64,000 bases of DNA from Bin87 sp965115825 (GTDB lineage Bacteria > Chloroflexota > Dehalococcoidia > Lucifugimonadales > UBA3495). The stretch lies in contig OZ220464.1 of the NCBI GenBank assembly GCA_965115825.1, positions 1,612,001 through 1,676,000 on the forward strand. The letters run 5' to 3'. The position numbers were made by a program, and so were the translations under genes. The first letter of the stretch is position 1. Each line of letters begins with the position of its first letter. Positions 33,806 through 42,323 of the stretch are shown here, one piece after another. Below the pieces are notes generated by a model. It was not told where the DNA came from. It made no database searches and worked only from the letters and a program-made list of their open reading frames with translations.

Positions 33806-34621
33806 TCAGGCGTTGAGGTAGGCGAAACTGGCGGCGAGGTTATGGAATACGTCGTCGGCCGAAGGGATTTCCATGACGGCGGGGCCGGAGTAGGCTTTGC
33901 CCTGTAGGATGCGGAGCATGGCGCGGCAGTCCAGGTCGCCATCGGCAACGCTGGGGATGGGGAGGCCGTTGCGGGCCTGCTTGAAGTGGACGATTTTGAT
34001 GTAGTCTGTGGGGAGGTTAGCCAACTCGTCCAGCGGACGGCTATCGGGATGGCGGCGCAGCTGGTTGGCCGGGTCGGGGCATAGCCCCAAGTACTGCGCT
34101 TCGTCGGGGGTGAGCTGAGCGCGGGTTTGCTGTACCAGCAGAGTCATGGAGCGCAGGGGCTGGCCGGAGTTTTCCATGGAGAAAATGACGCCCTGCCGGG
34201 CAGCCTCTCGGGCCAAGGGGGCGATGCGGGCCGCGGCGGGGGCAACATCGTCGGGCGCGGCCCAGGGAGCATTGGATGCGTTGGGGTCAACGGTGCGGAG
34301 ATGGGGCTGGCTGCGTCCTACCAGGCGGGCGGCCTCAAGCTGTGATTGGTAAAGCTCGCCCTGCGGGTCGATGTCGGAGGTGATGCAAGGCAAGACGACG
34401 GCGAGGTTAAAGGTAAGGTTGGGGAAGCGCGCGACGATGCCGGCCAGGGCATCCAGGTTGGGACGCCAAGCGTGACCGTCGCCGGATTCGGCGACGCCGA
34501 GGCAGGATTGGCGCAGTTCGATGTGCTGGGCGCCGTGGGATTCGGCTTGGGCAATCAGGCCAGCCAGGTCGGTGTCGTCCAGCTGGTTGCGCCAGGAGTT
34601 GGTAATTGCACCGTAAATCAA
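33806..34621 (-). CDS. Sugar phosphate isomerase/epimerase-like TIM barrel protein
   Basis: The product (271 residues from a TTG at 34621) matches the AP-endonuclease-2/xylose-isomerase-like barrel: SHGAQHIELRQSCLG with a metal Glu, GVIFSMENSGQPLRS, a central DPANQLRRHPDSRP, DYIKIVHFKQA and the final SGPAVMEIPSADD. AGGAGG 6 bp before the TTG supports this start. A longer frame exists upstream but has no SD and no conserved sequence. It may isomerise a sugar or sugar acid. Substrate unknown. It begins the isomerase-argH-rpe operon. Confidence 0.85.
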   Translation of the reverse strand: MIYGAITNSWRNQLDDTDLAGLIAQAESHGAQHIELRQSCLGVAESGDGHAWRPNLDALAGIVARFPNLTFNLAVVLPCITSDIDPQGELYQSQLEAARLVGRSQPHLRTVDPNASNAPWAAPDDVAPAAARIAPLAREAARQGVIFSMENSGQPLRSMTLLVQQTRAQLTPDEAQYLGLCPDPANQLRRHPDSRPLDELANLPTDYIKIVHFKQARNGLPIPSVADGDLDCRAMLRILQGKAYSGPAVMEIPSADDVFHNLAASFAYLNA

Positions 34622-34735
34622 TGCGGGCCTCCTGTGGGCGGGGGCTTGGATTTGGGGAAAACTATACCGCAGCCAGGGCTGGCGCTCAACTATGATAGAA
34701 TCGCGGGGCAAGTTTCAGGAGCAGGAGGAATAGAT

Positions 34736-35095
34736 ATGGCAGAGCTGTACAGTGAACGGTGCACGGCGTGCCGGCGGGATTCGCCCCACGTTACAGAGGA
34801 GGAGGTAGCGGAGCTGCATCCGGCAGTGGGGGAGTGGGCGTTGATTGACGAGTCCGGCATACCCAAGCTGGATCGGGAGTTCAAGTTTGCCAACTTTGTG
34901 GATGCGTTGGGATTTACCAACGCGCTGGGGGAGATGGCCGAGTCGGAGGGTCACCATCCGCGTTTGACTACCGAGTGGGGTCGGGTAAGCGTAACCTGGT
35001 GGACGCACAAGATACGGAATCTGCATCGCAACGACTTTATCATGGCTGCCAAGACCGACCGGCTTTACGCCGAGCGCGCACCGGGGGATAGGTAG
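34736..35095 (+). CDS. Pterin-4a-carbinolamine dehydratase
   Basis: The 119-residue product is a PCD/DCoH-family protein: PKLDREFKFANFVDALGFTN, ALGEMAESEGHHPRLTTEWG with the catalytic (E)GHHP histidines, and VSVTWWTHKIRNLHRNDF. It is a little longer than the usual 100 because of an N-terminal CTACRRDSPHVTEEE segment. No aromatic amino acid hydroxylase is in the window, so it may serve molybdopterin or general pterin recycling. AGGAGG lies 7-8 bp before the ATG at 34736. It is divergent from the isomerase-argH-rpe operon. Confidence 0.93.
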   Translation: MAELYSERCTACRRDSPHVTEEEVAELHPAVGEWALIDESGIPKLDREFKFANFVDALGFTNALGEMAESEGHHPRLTTEWGRVSVTWWTHKIRNLHRNDFIMAAKTDRLYAERAPGDR

Positions 35096-35156
35096 GGGAG
35101 CAGTGTGAACGACGTTGTGATGGAACAGCCGGGCCTGGAATGAGGAGGCGTCAGCA

Positions 35157-36179
35157 ATGAAAGTTGTATATTCTCTGAAATCGCGCGATTTGAACGCGGT
35201 GGCTGCAGAGGCAGCCTGGGCTGAAGCTATGGGCTATGACGGGGTGGCTAGCAACGAGACGGCCCACGATTCGTTTTTGCCGCTAGCGGTGGCAGCGACA
35301 TCCACTCGGCGGGTTACGCTGGAGACGCACGTAGCCATCGCCTTTCCACGCTCGCCGATGGTGGTGGCATATACGGCGCAGGATTTGCAGGACGGCAGCG
35401 GCGGGCGGTTCCGGCTGGGATTGGGGACGCAGGTGAAAGGCCATATCGAGCGGCGATTTTCTACGCGCTGGACAGGATCGGCGGGTTCCCGGCTGCGGGA
35501 ATATGTGCAATCGCTGCGGGCCATCTGGGATTGTTGGGATACTGGGGGCAATCTGGAATACGACGGAGATTTTTACCAGTTTTCGCTGATGACGCCCTTT
35601 TTCAGTCCCGGCCCCGGCAAGTACAATCCGCCGGAAGTGTTCACCGCCGCCGTGAACGGCTACAACTGCCTGGTGGCGGGTGAGGTGAGCGATGGGCTAA
35701 TGCTGCACAGCCTCACGTCGCCGGAGTACATACGGCAGGTGGCGCTGCCCAACGTTGCGGAAGGGGCGCGGCGGGCCGGCCGCAATCCGGATGATGTGAC
35801 AATCGTGGGGGGCGGGTTTATTGTGACTGGGCCGAACCGGGAGATTATACGGCAGCAGACGGAGGAAACCCGGCGGCGGATCTCGTTTTATTCGTCCACG
35901 CGGACGTATTTTCCGGTGCTGGAATGTCATGGATTTGAGGACATCGGCAAAGAGTTGCATCGCCTGTCGAGAGAGGGCAAATGGGGCGAAATGCCGGGGC
36001 TGGTTCCGGACGAGATGCTCGATGCTTTCGCCACCATCGGAGAGTACGATGAAATCGCCGGCAAGTTTCGGGAGAAGTACGGCAATTTGGTAGATGAAAT
36101 GCACTTCTCAATTCAGACGTCCGGCGATGCCGAGGAGGCGCAGTTGCGGCGCATAGTGCGGGAGTTGCAGGGGTTGTAA
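35157..36179 (+). CDS. LLM-class F420-dependent oxidoreductase (TIGR03617-like)
   Basis: The 340-residue luciferase-like protein has TSTRRVTLETHVAIAFPRSP, MVVAYTAQDLQDGSGGRFRL, GLGTQVKGHIERRFSTRW and HSLTSPEYIRQVALPNV. These are characteristic of the MSMEG_2256-type F420 oxidoreductases (TIGR03617). It should bind deazaflavin F420 or FMN in the barrel. The substrate is not assignable. AGGAGG lies upstream of the ATG at 35157. It follows the pterin dehydratase on the same strand after 61 bp. Confidence 0.92.
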   Translation: MKVVYSLKSRDLNAVAAEAAWAEAMGYDGVASNETAHDSFLPLAVAATSTRRVTLETHVAIAFPRSPMVVAYTAQDLQDGSGGRFRLGLGTQVKGHIERRFSTRWTGSAGSRLREYVQSLRAIWDCWDTGGNLEYDGDFYQFSLMTPFFSPGPGKYNPPEVFTAAVNGYNCLVAGEVSDGLMLHSLTSPEYIRQVALPNVAEGARRAGRNPDDVTIVGGGFIVTGPNREIIRQQTEETRRRISFYSSTRTYFPVLECHGFEDIGKELHRLSREGKWGEMPGLVPDEMLDAFATIGEYDEIAGKFREKYGNLVDEMHFSIQTSGDAEEAQLRRIVRELQGL

Positions 36180-36212
36180 TGGACTGGGAAGGGGATGCGA
36201 GCGTTGGACGGT

Positions 36213-37232
36213 CTATTCCGGCTGAGCATCCCGGTCTTCCAGCTCGTACCAGTACACTTGCCCGCTGCCTATAACTCCCCTTATCCTCTCGTCATTCCGG
36301 ACGCTGGCTATCGCTGGGTGGGCCGGGCAGCCTGTGAAGCGGGTCAGGTAGTCCGCGTTTCGGATAGCACGCCGCGTGTCCCTATCGTCCGCCAGGTTGG
36401 AGATCTCCACCGCTATGTAATGTGGCGCCGCTTCCTCGTCTAACGCTGCTATTATCATATCCGCCCGGCGGAAGCTCCTCAGTTCCGCCGTTGCTATGTC
36501 CGTCGTATCCGCAGTTCGGAGCATCTCGCTTATGTCCGCTTCCGTCAGGGTTTGCACTATTTGAAGACCCATGTCCTGCGCAATGTAGTCGGCTTCCCTT
36601 ACCGCTCTGTTCCGGGCGTACTCCCCTCGCATATTCGAGATGTCCCGCTCGATGCGCCCAAAGCGTTGCTCAACGCGCGCAAACTGCTGGTCCGTTCGCT
36701 CCATGAAGTCGTTCACTTTTGCGTTGAACTCACGCTGGTTTGCGTTGAATTGACGCTGGTCCTGGATGAACTGCTCGGTTTTCGCAATGAAAACGTCCAC
36801 TTTCGCGTTGAATTGACGCTGGTCTGCGTTGAATTGTAGCTGATCCTGGATGAACTGCTCGGTTTTCGCAATGAAAACGTCCACTTTCGCGTTGAACTGA
36901 CGCTGGTCTGCGTTGAACTGACGCTGGTCTGCGTTGAACTGACGCTGGTCTGCGTTGAACTGACGCTGGTCTGCGTTGAACTGACGCTGGTCTGCGTTGA
37001 ACTGACGCTGGTCTGCGTTGAATTGTAGCTGGTCTGCGTTGAACTGACGTTGGTCTGCGTTGAATTGTAGCTGATCCTGGATGAACTGCTCGGTTTTCGC
37101 GACGAACCGCTCGAACCTGGCCGGCAGGTCGATCAGCTCCTCAGTGAGAATTTCACGGCGCACGGCCGCTTTCCATTCCGGGTTTTCGGACAGTACGCGC
37201 AGTATGTCGTCGCTGGTATTGATGGTCGCCAT
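36213..37232 (-). CDS. Coiled-coil protein with QFNADQR heptads and nuclease-like C-terminal domain
   Basis: The 339-residue product starts with a short helical region (residues 1-45), then consists of 7-residue repeats QFNADQ(R/L) from about 56 to 170. Two or three FVAKTEQFIQDQ segments interrupt them, giving a long amphipathic coiled coil. The C-terminal 130 residues are globular: RADMIIAALDEEAAPHYIAV-EIS resembles the D...ExS/ExK strand pair of PD-(D/E)XK-like folds, and the end reads VIGSGQVYWYELED. The 21-bp DNA repeats are near identical, so repeat number may vary between strains. Its role is unknown. Similar proteins accompany Uma2-like genes in Chloroflexota and Cyanobacteria (from memory, not checked). 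Confidence 0.8.
   Translation of the reverse strand: MATINTSDDILRVLSENPEWKAAVRREILTEELIDLPARFERFVAKTEQFIQDQLQFNADQRQFNADQLQFNADQRQFNADQRQFNADQRQFNADQRQFNADQRQFNADQRQFNAKVDVFIAKTEQFIQDQLQFNADQRQFNAKVDVFIAKTEQFIQDQRQFNANQREFNAKVNDFMERTDQQFARVEQRFGRIERDISNMRGEYARNRAVREADYIAQDMGLQIVQTLTEADISEMLRTADTTDIATAELRSFRRADMIIAALDEEAAPHYIAVEISNLADDRDTRRAIRNADYLTRFTGCPAHPAIASVRNDERIRGVIGSGQVYWYELEDRDAQPE
36840..37080. repeat. 21-bp in-frame tandem repeat inside the coiled-coil gene
   Basis: Nearly identical units of GCGTTGAACTGACGCTGGTCT repeat about eight times, each adding one QFNADQR heptad. The exact nucleotide identity points to recent expansion by slippage or unequal exchange. Confidence 0.9.
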
Positions 37233-37283
37233 GTCATTCAGCCCTCTTGACGGTTTTATTATACGCTATTCGGGCCTGAGCCG

Positions 37284-38096
37284 TTAGCGGTTGAGGAGCC
37301 ACCATTGGTCGGCGTCTAGGTGGAAGGGGATGCGGCGGAAGCCTTCCGCGTAGGGTTCTCCGCAGCGTTGGCCCTGCAAGCGGCAGCCTTCGGTCATTCG
37401 CTCCAGACGCTGAGCTGCGGTGCGTGCGCTGACTTGGGAGGCGTGTTCGCTGAGGGCGGCCGCCTTCATGTGGATGTGCTTTTCGGTGATGGATATGAAT
37501 GTATCGGGCCGCTCGGAGCCCCAGAGGAGGGCTTCCCGCACTCGGTGGGGTTCCAGGCCTTCCTCAGTGATTTGCCGGGGGAAGTCGAGCCAGCTCCAAG
37601 CGTAGGATAAGGCGGCGTCGAGGGCGGCCTGTCCGCTGTGGCGATGGTCGCGGTGGGTGTGGGAGGTTACGCGGTAAGGGTCGATGCCGAAAATCACTTC
37701 CGGCTTATGCTTGCGGATTTGACGCACTATCTGGCCGCGATATTCGTAGGTGTCTTCCAGCTCGCCGTCGCCGTGGCGGAGGAAGACGACTTCGGCGACA
37801 CCCAGGACGTTGGCGGCGTTCTGCTGTTCAATTTCCCGGGTTGCGGCTAACGCTGTCGGAGTAAAAGAGCGGTCGCCGGTGCCCTTGTTGCCGTTGGTGG
37901 ACATCAGGATGACGATTTTGGCGGAGGACTCGGCGGCCCACTTGGCGATGGTGGCGCCACAGCCGCCTTCGGCGTCGTCAGGATGGGGGGTAACGACGAG
38001 GGCGCAACGGGGGGCCTGGGTCATCACGTAGGGTTCGGGGGCGTATTCCTGATTGGGGTAGCCCCATCCGTCGATGCCGTGGGGTCGGCTGGTCAT
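37284..38096 (-). CDS. PIG-L family (LmbE-like) deacetylase
   Basis: The 270-residue product carries the PIG-L zinc site: VTPHPDDAEGGCGATIAKW near residue 37 and HTHRDHRHSGQAALDAA near 150. Members deacetylate N-acetylglucosaminyl compounds, such as in mycothiol, bacillithiol or GlcNAc-PI synthesis, and others act on small xenobiotics. The C-terminus (QWWLLNR) and length fit the LmbE group. The aldehyde dehydrogenase gene lies 268 bp upstream on the same strand. A nearby TIGR03086 (mycothiol maleylpyruvate isomerase-like) gene at 57 kb does not prove mycothiol use. Confidence 0.9.
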   Translation of the reverse strand: MTSRPHGIDGWGYPNQEYAPEPYVMTQAPRCALVVTPHPDDAEGGCGATIAKWAAESSAKIVILMSTNGNKGTGDRSFTPTALAATREIEQQNAANVLGVAEVVFLRHGDGELEDTYEYRGQIVRQIRKHKPEVIFGIDPYRVTSHTHRDHRHSGQAALDAALSYAWSWLDFPRQITEEGLEPHRVREALLWGSERPDTFISITEKHIHMKAAALSEHASQVSARTAAQRLERMTEGCRLQGQRCGEPYAEGFRRIPFHLDADQWWLLNR

Positions 38097-38364
38097 GGGA
38101 GTGGCTCCTGACGATTATGGTATGGGCGGGGGCGAGGAGTTGTTCGCCCCCGGGTGCAAGGTTCTTGTTGGCGGAAGGATGGGCTTACCGGGAGAGGCTC
38201 GGAGGGGCAGCCCACCAGACGCTGATAACGATGGCGTCAAAAGCTTACCAAGGGGCGCGCGGAGGCCGGGATACAAAGAACTCATCCGCGAGCGAACGGA
38301 AGGCTTACCGGGGGGCGCGCGGAGGTCGGGTTTCCGCCGGCGCGAGGGTGGCAGTGAGATTGGA
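38097..38364. other. Gap without a convincing gene
   Basis: 268 bp between the PIG-L and aldehyde dehydrogenase genes. It contains a GC hairpin (GGGGGCGA / TCGCCCCC around 38129-38152, no T-run) and a twice-repeated GCTTACC...GGGGCGCGCGGAGG segment (about 38240 and 38305). No frame looks coding. Confidence 0.5.
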
Positions 38365-39783
38365 CTAGGCGCCGAGGTGGAATACGACCATTTTGAGTTC
38401 GGTCATTTCGGAGATGGCGTAGGCGGGGCCTTCTTTGCCCATGCCGCTGTCCTTGAGGCCGCCGTAGGGCATGAGGTCGGCGCGCCATTGTGGGGACGAA
38501 TTGATGTGGAGGTTGCCGGAGTGGACTTCCTGGGCGAAGCGCATGGCCCAGTCGACGTTCTGGGTGAAGATGCCGGCGGAGAGTCCGAAGCGGGTATCGT
38601 TGGCTTTGGCGATGGCGTCGTCGATGTCGTCGAAGGCGCTGACGGCGACGGCGGGGCCGAAGAGTTCCTCGCGGGAAATCAGCATTTCCGGGCGGGCGTC
38701 GGCGATCACGGTGGCGGAGTGGAGGGTACCTTCCCGCTCGCCGCCGGCGATGACGCGGGCGCCCTGTCCGACGGCCTCGGCAATCCAGTTTTCGACGCGC
38801 TCGGCGTCGGCGCTGCGAATCATGGGGCCCATCTTTACGTCCTCGTCGAAGGGGTTGCCTACGCTGAATTCCTGGGTGGGCTTGACAAGGGCGTCGAGGA
38901 GGTCGGCGTAGATGGCACGGGCGGCAAAGACGCGCTGGGTGGAGATGCAAACCTGGCCGGCATTGGCGAAGCCGCTGGCGACAGTGGCGGCGGCGACTTT
39001 CTCGATGTCGGCGTCGGACATGATGATTAGTGGGCTGTTGGAGCCCAGCTCCATGGTGACCTTTTTGATGCCGGCGTTGCGGCAGATGCGGTCGCCGACT
39101 TCCATACTGCCGGTGAAGGTAATTTTGCGCACGAGGGGGGAGCCGGTAATGGCGTCGCCAATCTCTGCGCCGGAGCCGGTAATGGTTTGGATGGCTTCAT
39201 CGGGGAGGCCGGCTTCCAGGAGGATTTCGGTGAGTTTGAGGGCGGAGAGCGGGGTATCGCCGGCGGGCTTGAGGATGACGGAGTTGCCGGCGGCGAGGGC
39301 CGGGCCTACTTTATGGCAAACGAGGTTGAGGGGGAAGTTGAAAGGAGCGATGGCGGCGACGATGCCGACGGGGACGCGGATGGTGAAGCCGAACTGACTG
39401 ACTACGCCGGGGGCGGCGTCGAGGGGGACGGTTTCGCCATGCAAACGCTTGGCTTCTTCGGCGGAGAGGGTGATGGTCTGGATGGCGCGCTGGACTTCGG
39501 CGCGGCCTTCGGCGATGACTTTACCCTCTTCGCGGGTGATGGTTTCGGCCAGGTCGTCGGCGCGTTCCGCCATGAGGTCGGCGGCGTGCTTGAGGATGGA
39601 ATAGCGGCGATGGGCGGGGAGTTTGGCCATGACGGCGGCACCGCGGGAGGCGCTGACGATGGCGTCCTGCACATCGTTGGCGGTGGCTCGGGGGACGGTG
39701 TCGAAGGGGTTCTGGTCGAAGGGGTTGATGACGGGCATTTTGGCGTCGCGGTCGACCCACTGGGCAGAGATATACATTTTCAT
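38365..39783 (-). CDS. NAD(P)-dependent aldehyde dehydrogenase
   Basis: The 472-residue product is a complete aldehyde dehydrogenase: APFNFPLNLVCHKVGPAL with catalytic Asn149, VILKPAGDTPLSALKL, ITFTGSMEVGDRI for the cofactor, MELGSNSPLIIM with Glu245, and NAGQVCISTQR with the nucleophile Cys279. The C-terminal YGGLKDSGMGKEGPAYAI is typical of the glyceraldehyde-3-phosphate/lactaldehyde/succinate-semialdehyde type enzymes. The substrate cannot be settled from sequence. It lies 2 bp after the hypothetical gene upstream and is translated with it. Confidence 0.95.
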   Translation of the reverse strand: MKMYISAQWVDRDAKMPVINPFDQNPFDTVPRATANDVQDAIVSASRGAAVMAKLPAHRRYSILKHAADLMAERADDLAETITREEGKVIAEGRAEVQRAIQTITLSAEEAKRLHGETVPLDAAPGVVSQFGFTIRVPVGIVAAIAPFNFPLNLVCHKVGPALAAGNSVILKPAGDTPLSALKLTEILLEAGLPDEAIQTITGSGAEIGDAITGSPLVRKITFTGSMEVGDRICRNAGIKKVTMELGSNSPLIIMSDADIEKVAAATVASGFANAGQVCISTQRVFAARAIYADLLDALVKPTQEFSVGNPFDEDVKMGPMIRSADAERVENWIAEAVGQGARVIAGGEREGTLHSATVIADARPEMLISREELFGPAVAVSAFDDIDDAIAKANDTRFGLSAGIFTQNVDWAMRFAQEVHSGNLHINSSPQWRADLMPYGGLKDSGMGKEGPAYAISEMTELKMVVFHLGA

Positions 39784-39785
39784 GG

Positions 39786-40562
39786 TCAGGTCTCCTTGTT
39801 GAGGGCAGGACTGGGGTTGTCGGCGTTTTCGCCCAGCACGATTTTACGGCCGGCGTTGGTGACGTGGTAGTGTCCGAGTTGGCCCTGGATGCGTTCCATC
39901 CAGCGGAATTTGGAGCGGGCGGCGTTGCGGAGGGTCTGGACGAAGCTGTGGGGTATTGGCCAGCCGGCGAGGGTGAAGAGGCGGGAGAGTTCGTCGGGGT
40001 CGACGCTTTTGACGCCGAGGTGGCGGTCGGCGGCTTCGGCGGCGACGACAACGCGCCGCATATCGCCCAGGGGGTTCACTCGCTGGCAAAAGGCGATGAA
40101 CTCGTGCTCGTTGGGCGTCGAGGGAGAGGCGTAGGGGGCTGACGGCTGTGGGGGTGGTACGGATTTTGAGGCGGCAACGGCAGCCGGTTCAGGGTGAAGA
40201 GGGGTTGGCTCCGGATTAGCAGGCTGTGGGGGCGGCGTGGCAACGGCGGCCTGATGACGTGTTTTGACGGGTTCAGCAGATGTCTCTGCCGATGGTGGGT
40301 GGCGGCCGTTGGCCGGCTGCGGAGCGTTGGGTTCGGCGGAGTTGGACCTGGTATCGTCGGGGACGATGGGGAGCGAGTAGTTGGGGGGCGCGGCCGGCGC
40401 TGCGGAGGGGGCGGGGGAGGGAATGGCGGTTGAGACGGGCGGGGGAGCGGTGGCGTTCAGCTGGGGCATAGTGGAGAATAGCACCTCGCGGACGAGGTCT
40501 TTATCGTCGGCTTCGATGGACACCTGGGCGCCGGAGGGCAAGGTAACGCTGAGCTTAATCAT
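39786..40562 (-). CDS. Hypothetical protein with proline-rich linker
   Basis: The 258-residue product (ATG at 40562) begins with a short beta-rich segment MIKLSVTLPSGAQVSIEADD. A Pro/Ala/Ser-rich linker follows (about 37-145), and then a C-terminal helical domain of about 100 residues: EHEFIAFCQRVNPLGDMRRV, VKSVDPDELSRLFTLAGWPI, GQLGHYHVTNAGRKIVLGE. The last part looks like a winged-helix or helical DNA/protein-binding module. I do not recognise the family. The frame is open further upstream, but that extension is encoded by a satellite repeat and is not believed. It is coupled to the aldehyde dehydrogenase gene. Confidence 0.75.
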   Translation of the reverse strand: MIKLSVTLPSGAQVSIEADDKDLVREVLFSTMPQLNATAPPPVSTAIPSPAPSAAPAAPPNYSLPIVPDDTRSNSAEPNAPQPANGRHPPSAETSAEPVKTRHQAAVATPPPQPANPEPTPLHPEPAAVAASKSVPPPQPSAPYASPSTPNEHEFIAFCQRVNPLGDMRRVVVAAEAADRHLGVKSVDPDELSRLFTLAGWPIPHSFVQTLRNAARSKFRWMERIQGQLGHYHVTNAGRKIVLGENADNPSPALNKET

Positions 40563-40639
40563 ATGGTCAATGGTAATGTACCGCCGGGGGTTGCGCAAGG
40601 CAGAAGGGCGATGGGTTTGGGGTATTGCGTGGGAGGGTG

Positions 40640-40898
40640 GGGGCTGCCGGATGGATAAGCTCGCTTGCGGTGGCGACGGTTTGGGGGGTGCGTGGGACGG
40701 TTGAGGGGCTGCCGGATGGATAAGCTCGCTTGCGGTGGCGACGGTTTGGGGGTTGCGTGGGACGGTGGGGATGCCGTATGGATAAGCTCGCTTGCGGTGG
40801 CGACGGTTTGGGGGAATTGCTTTTGATGCTGGGGTAGGCCGGATGGACAAACCCCGCTTGCGGTGGCGACGGTTTGGGGGTTGCGTGGGACGGTGGGG
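40640..40898. repeat. ~63-bp tandem repeat downstream of mgtE
   Basis: Four units built on GGATGGATAAGCTCGCTTGC with GGTGGCGACGGTTTGGGG start near 40650, 40712, 40775 and 40838. Most of the 336-bp gap between mgtE and the hypothetical gene is this satellite. Confidence 0.85.
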
Positions 40899-42323
40899 TC
40901 AGCCGAGCCAGACTACCAGCAGGCTGCCAGCGGTTAGGAAGATGAGGAAGCCGAATACGTCGGTGAAGGTGGTAACGAAGACGGCGGAGGATACTGCCGG
41001 ATCGATGCGGAGACGGCGGAGGAGGAGGGGTACGCCGGCGCCGGTAAGGGCGGCTATCATCAGATTGCCGACCATGGCGATGGCCAGGGCGGCGCCCAGT
41101 CCTGGGCTGCCTTTCCAAATCCAGCCCAGGGCGCCGACCAGGATTGCCAGGGCGAGGCCGTGGAGCAGTCCGAGCAGGAGCTCGCGACGCAGCAGGCGGA
41201 GGCCGGCCGGGGGCGGGAGTTCGCCGATGGCCATGCTGCGCACTACGAGGGTAACGGTTTGAGTGCCGGCGATGCCTCCTTGTCCGGCGACTACGGGGAG
41301 GAAAACGGCAAGCATGGAGATGGCGGCGATGGTGGATTCGAAGAGGTTGATTACGGCGGCAGCAGCTAAGACGGTGACCAAGTTCAGCACCAGCCAGGGA
41401 AAGCGAGTGCGGAGGGAGAGGCGCAGAGGGCCGAAGACGCGCTCGCCGGGGGCTGAGGCGATGCGGAGCATATCTTCGGTAGCTTCGTCCTGTGCGACGT
41501 GCATGGCTTCTTCGGCGCGGATGACACCCAGCACCCGTTGGGCGTCGTCCACCACCGGGAGGATGCTGAAAGAGTAGTGGGACATGAGGCGGTGAACTTC
41601 TTCCTGGTCGGTTTCCGGGGGGACTGACACCGGGCGATGGTCGTGTTGACTGAGGAGGTCGTCGACGGGACGGGACGGGTTGGCAAGGGCCAGCTGGGCG
41701 ATGCTAACGTAGCCGGCAAGGCGACGTTGACCATCCAGGACGCATATCCAGCCGAAGCCCTCGGCGTCTTCGCCGAAGAGGCGCAAGGTGTCGAGGGCGT
41801 TGGCGTTGGCGCTCTCGCGGCGGACGCGGGGGAAGTCGGGGGTCATCATGCCGCCGGCGGTGTCGGGTGGGTATTGGAGGAGCGGGACGACGTCCTGAGG
41901 GCGGGTCAGCTGGGATATGATGGCGGCGGCATTTTCCTGGGGGAGTTCCTGGAGGATGTCGGCGACGGTGTGGGAATCAACGTCGTCCAGGAGGTTGGCG
42001 GCATGGTCGGCGGGGAGTTCGCGGGTGATGGCGACGGCGGCATAGGTGGGGGATTCGTCGAGGATGTCGGAGAGTTCGGGCGGAGAGAGGGGGGCGATGA
42101 GCTGGCGGCGTTCGGATCGGGAGGCGCGCTCGAGGAGGATGCCTTGGTCGGCGGCGAGCATCCGGCGGAGCAGACGGACTGCCTCGGCGAGGCGGTTGCG
42201 GCTCAGGGCTTCATGTATGCGCTGGCCGATGGAATGGTGGTCGGTAGGGATGGCGTCGCCGCTAGGTGGGGGCGATGCTGGGTTGGGGGCGTTGTTGGGT
42301 TGGGGGTCGGCCTGAGAGTTCAT
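40899..42323 (-). CDS. mgtE: MgtE-type magnesium transporter
   Basis: MgtE is a Mg2+-gated Mg2+ channel of the inner membrane. The 474-residue protein has a Pro/Asn-rich N-terminal extension (PQPNNAPNPASPPPSGDA). The superhelical N domain follows (ILLERASRSERRQLIAPLSP; LLDDVDSHTVADILQEL), then two CBS domains (about 140-260) and five membrane spans ending FLIFLTAGSLLVVWLG. The membrane signature GQGGIAGTQTVTLVVRSMA is present. It starts at 42323. Upstream, the first 47 codons are duplicated several times in tandem up to the uvrC stop. mgtE should be transcribed with uvrC. Confidence 0.95.
   Translation of the reverse strand: MNSQADPQPNNAPNPASPPPSGDAIPTDHHSIGQRIHEALSRNRLAEAVRLLRRMLAADQGILLERASRSERRQLIAPLSPPELSDILDESPTYAAVAITRELPADHAANLLDDVDSHTVADILQELPQENAAAIISQLTRPQDVVPLLQYPPDTAGGMMTPDFPRVRRESANANALDTLRLFGEDAEGFGWICVLDGQRRLAGYVSIAQLALANPSRPVDDLLSQHDHRPVSVPPETDQEEVHRLMSHYSFSILPVVDDAQRVLGVIRAEEAMHVAQDEATEDMLRIASAPGERVFGPLRLSLRTRFPWLVLNLVTVLAAAAVINLFESTIAAISMLAVFLPVVAGQGGIAGTQTVTLVVRSMAIGELPPPAGLRLLRRELLLGLLHGLALAILVGALGWIWKGSPGLGAALAIAMVGNLMIAALTGAGVPLLLRRLRIDPAVSSAVFVTTFTDVFGFLIFLTAGSLLVVWLG

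Noticed and set aside
40563..40850. 96-residue N-terminal extension of the hypothetical gene upstream of the aldehyde dehydrogenase
   Set aside because: It is encoded by the 63-bp satellite and reads as repeated Pro/Arg/Ser segments; the ATG at 40562 begins the non-repetitive protein.
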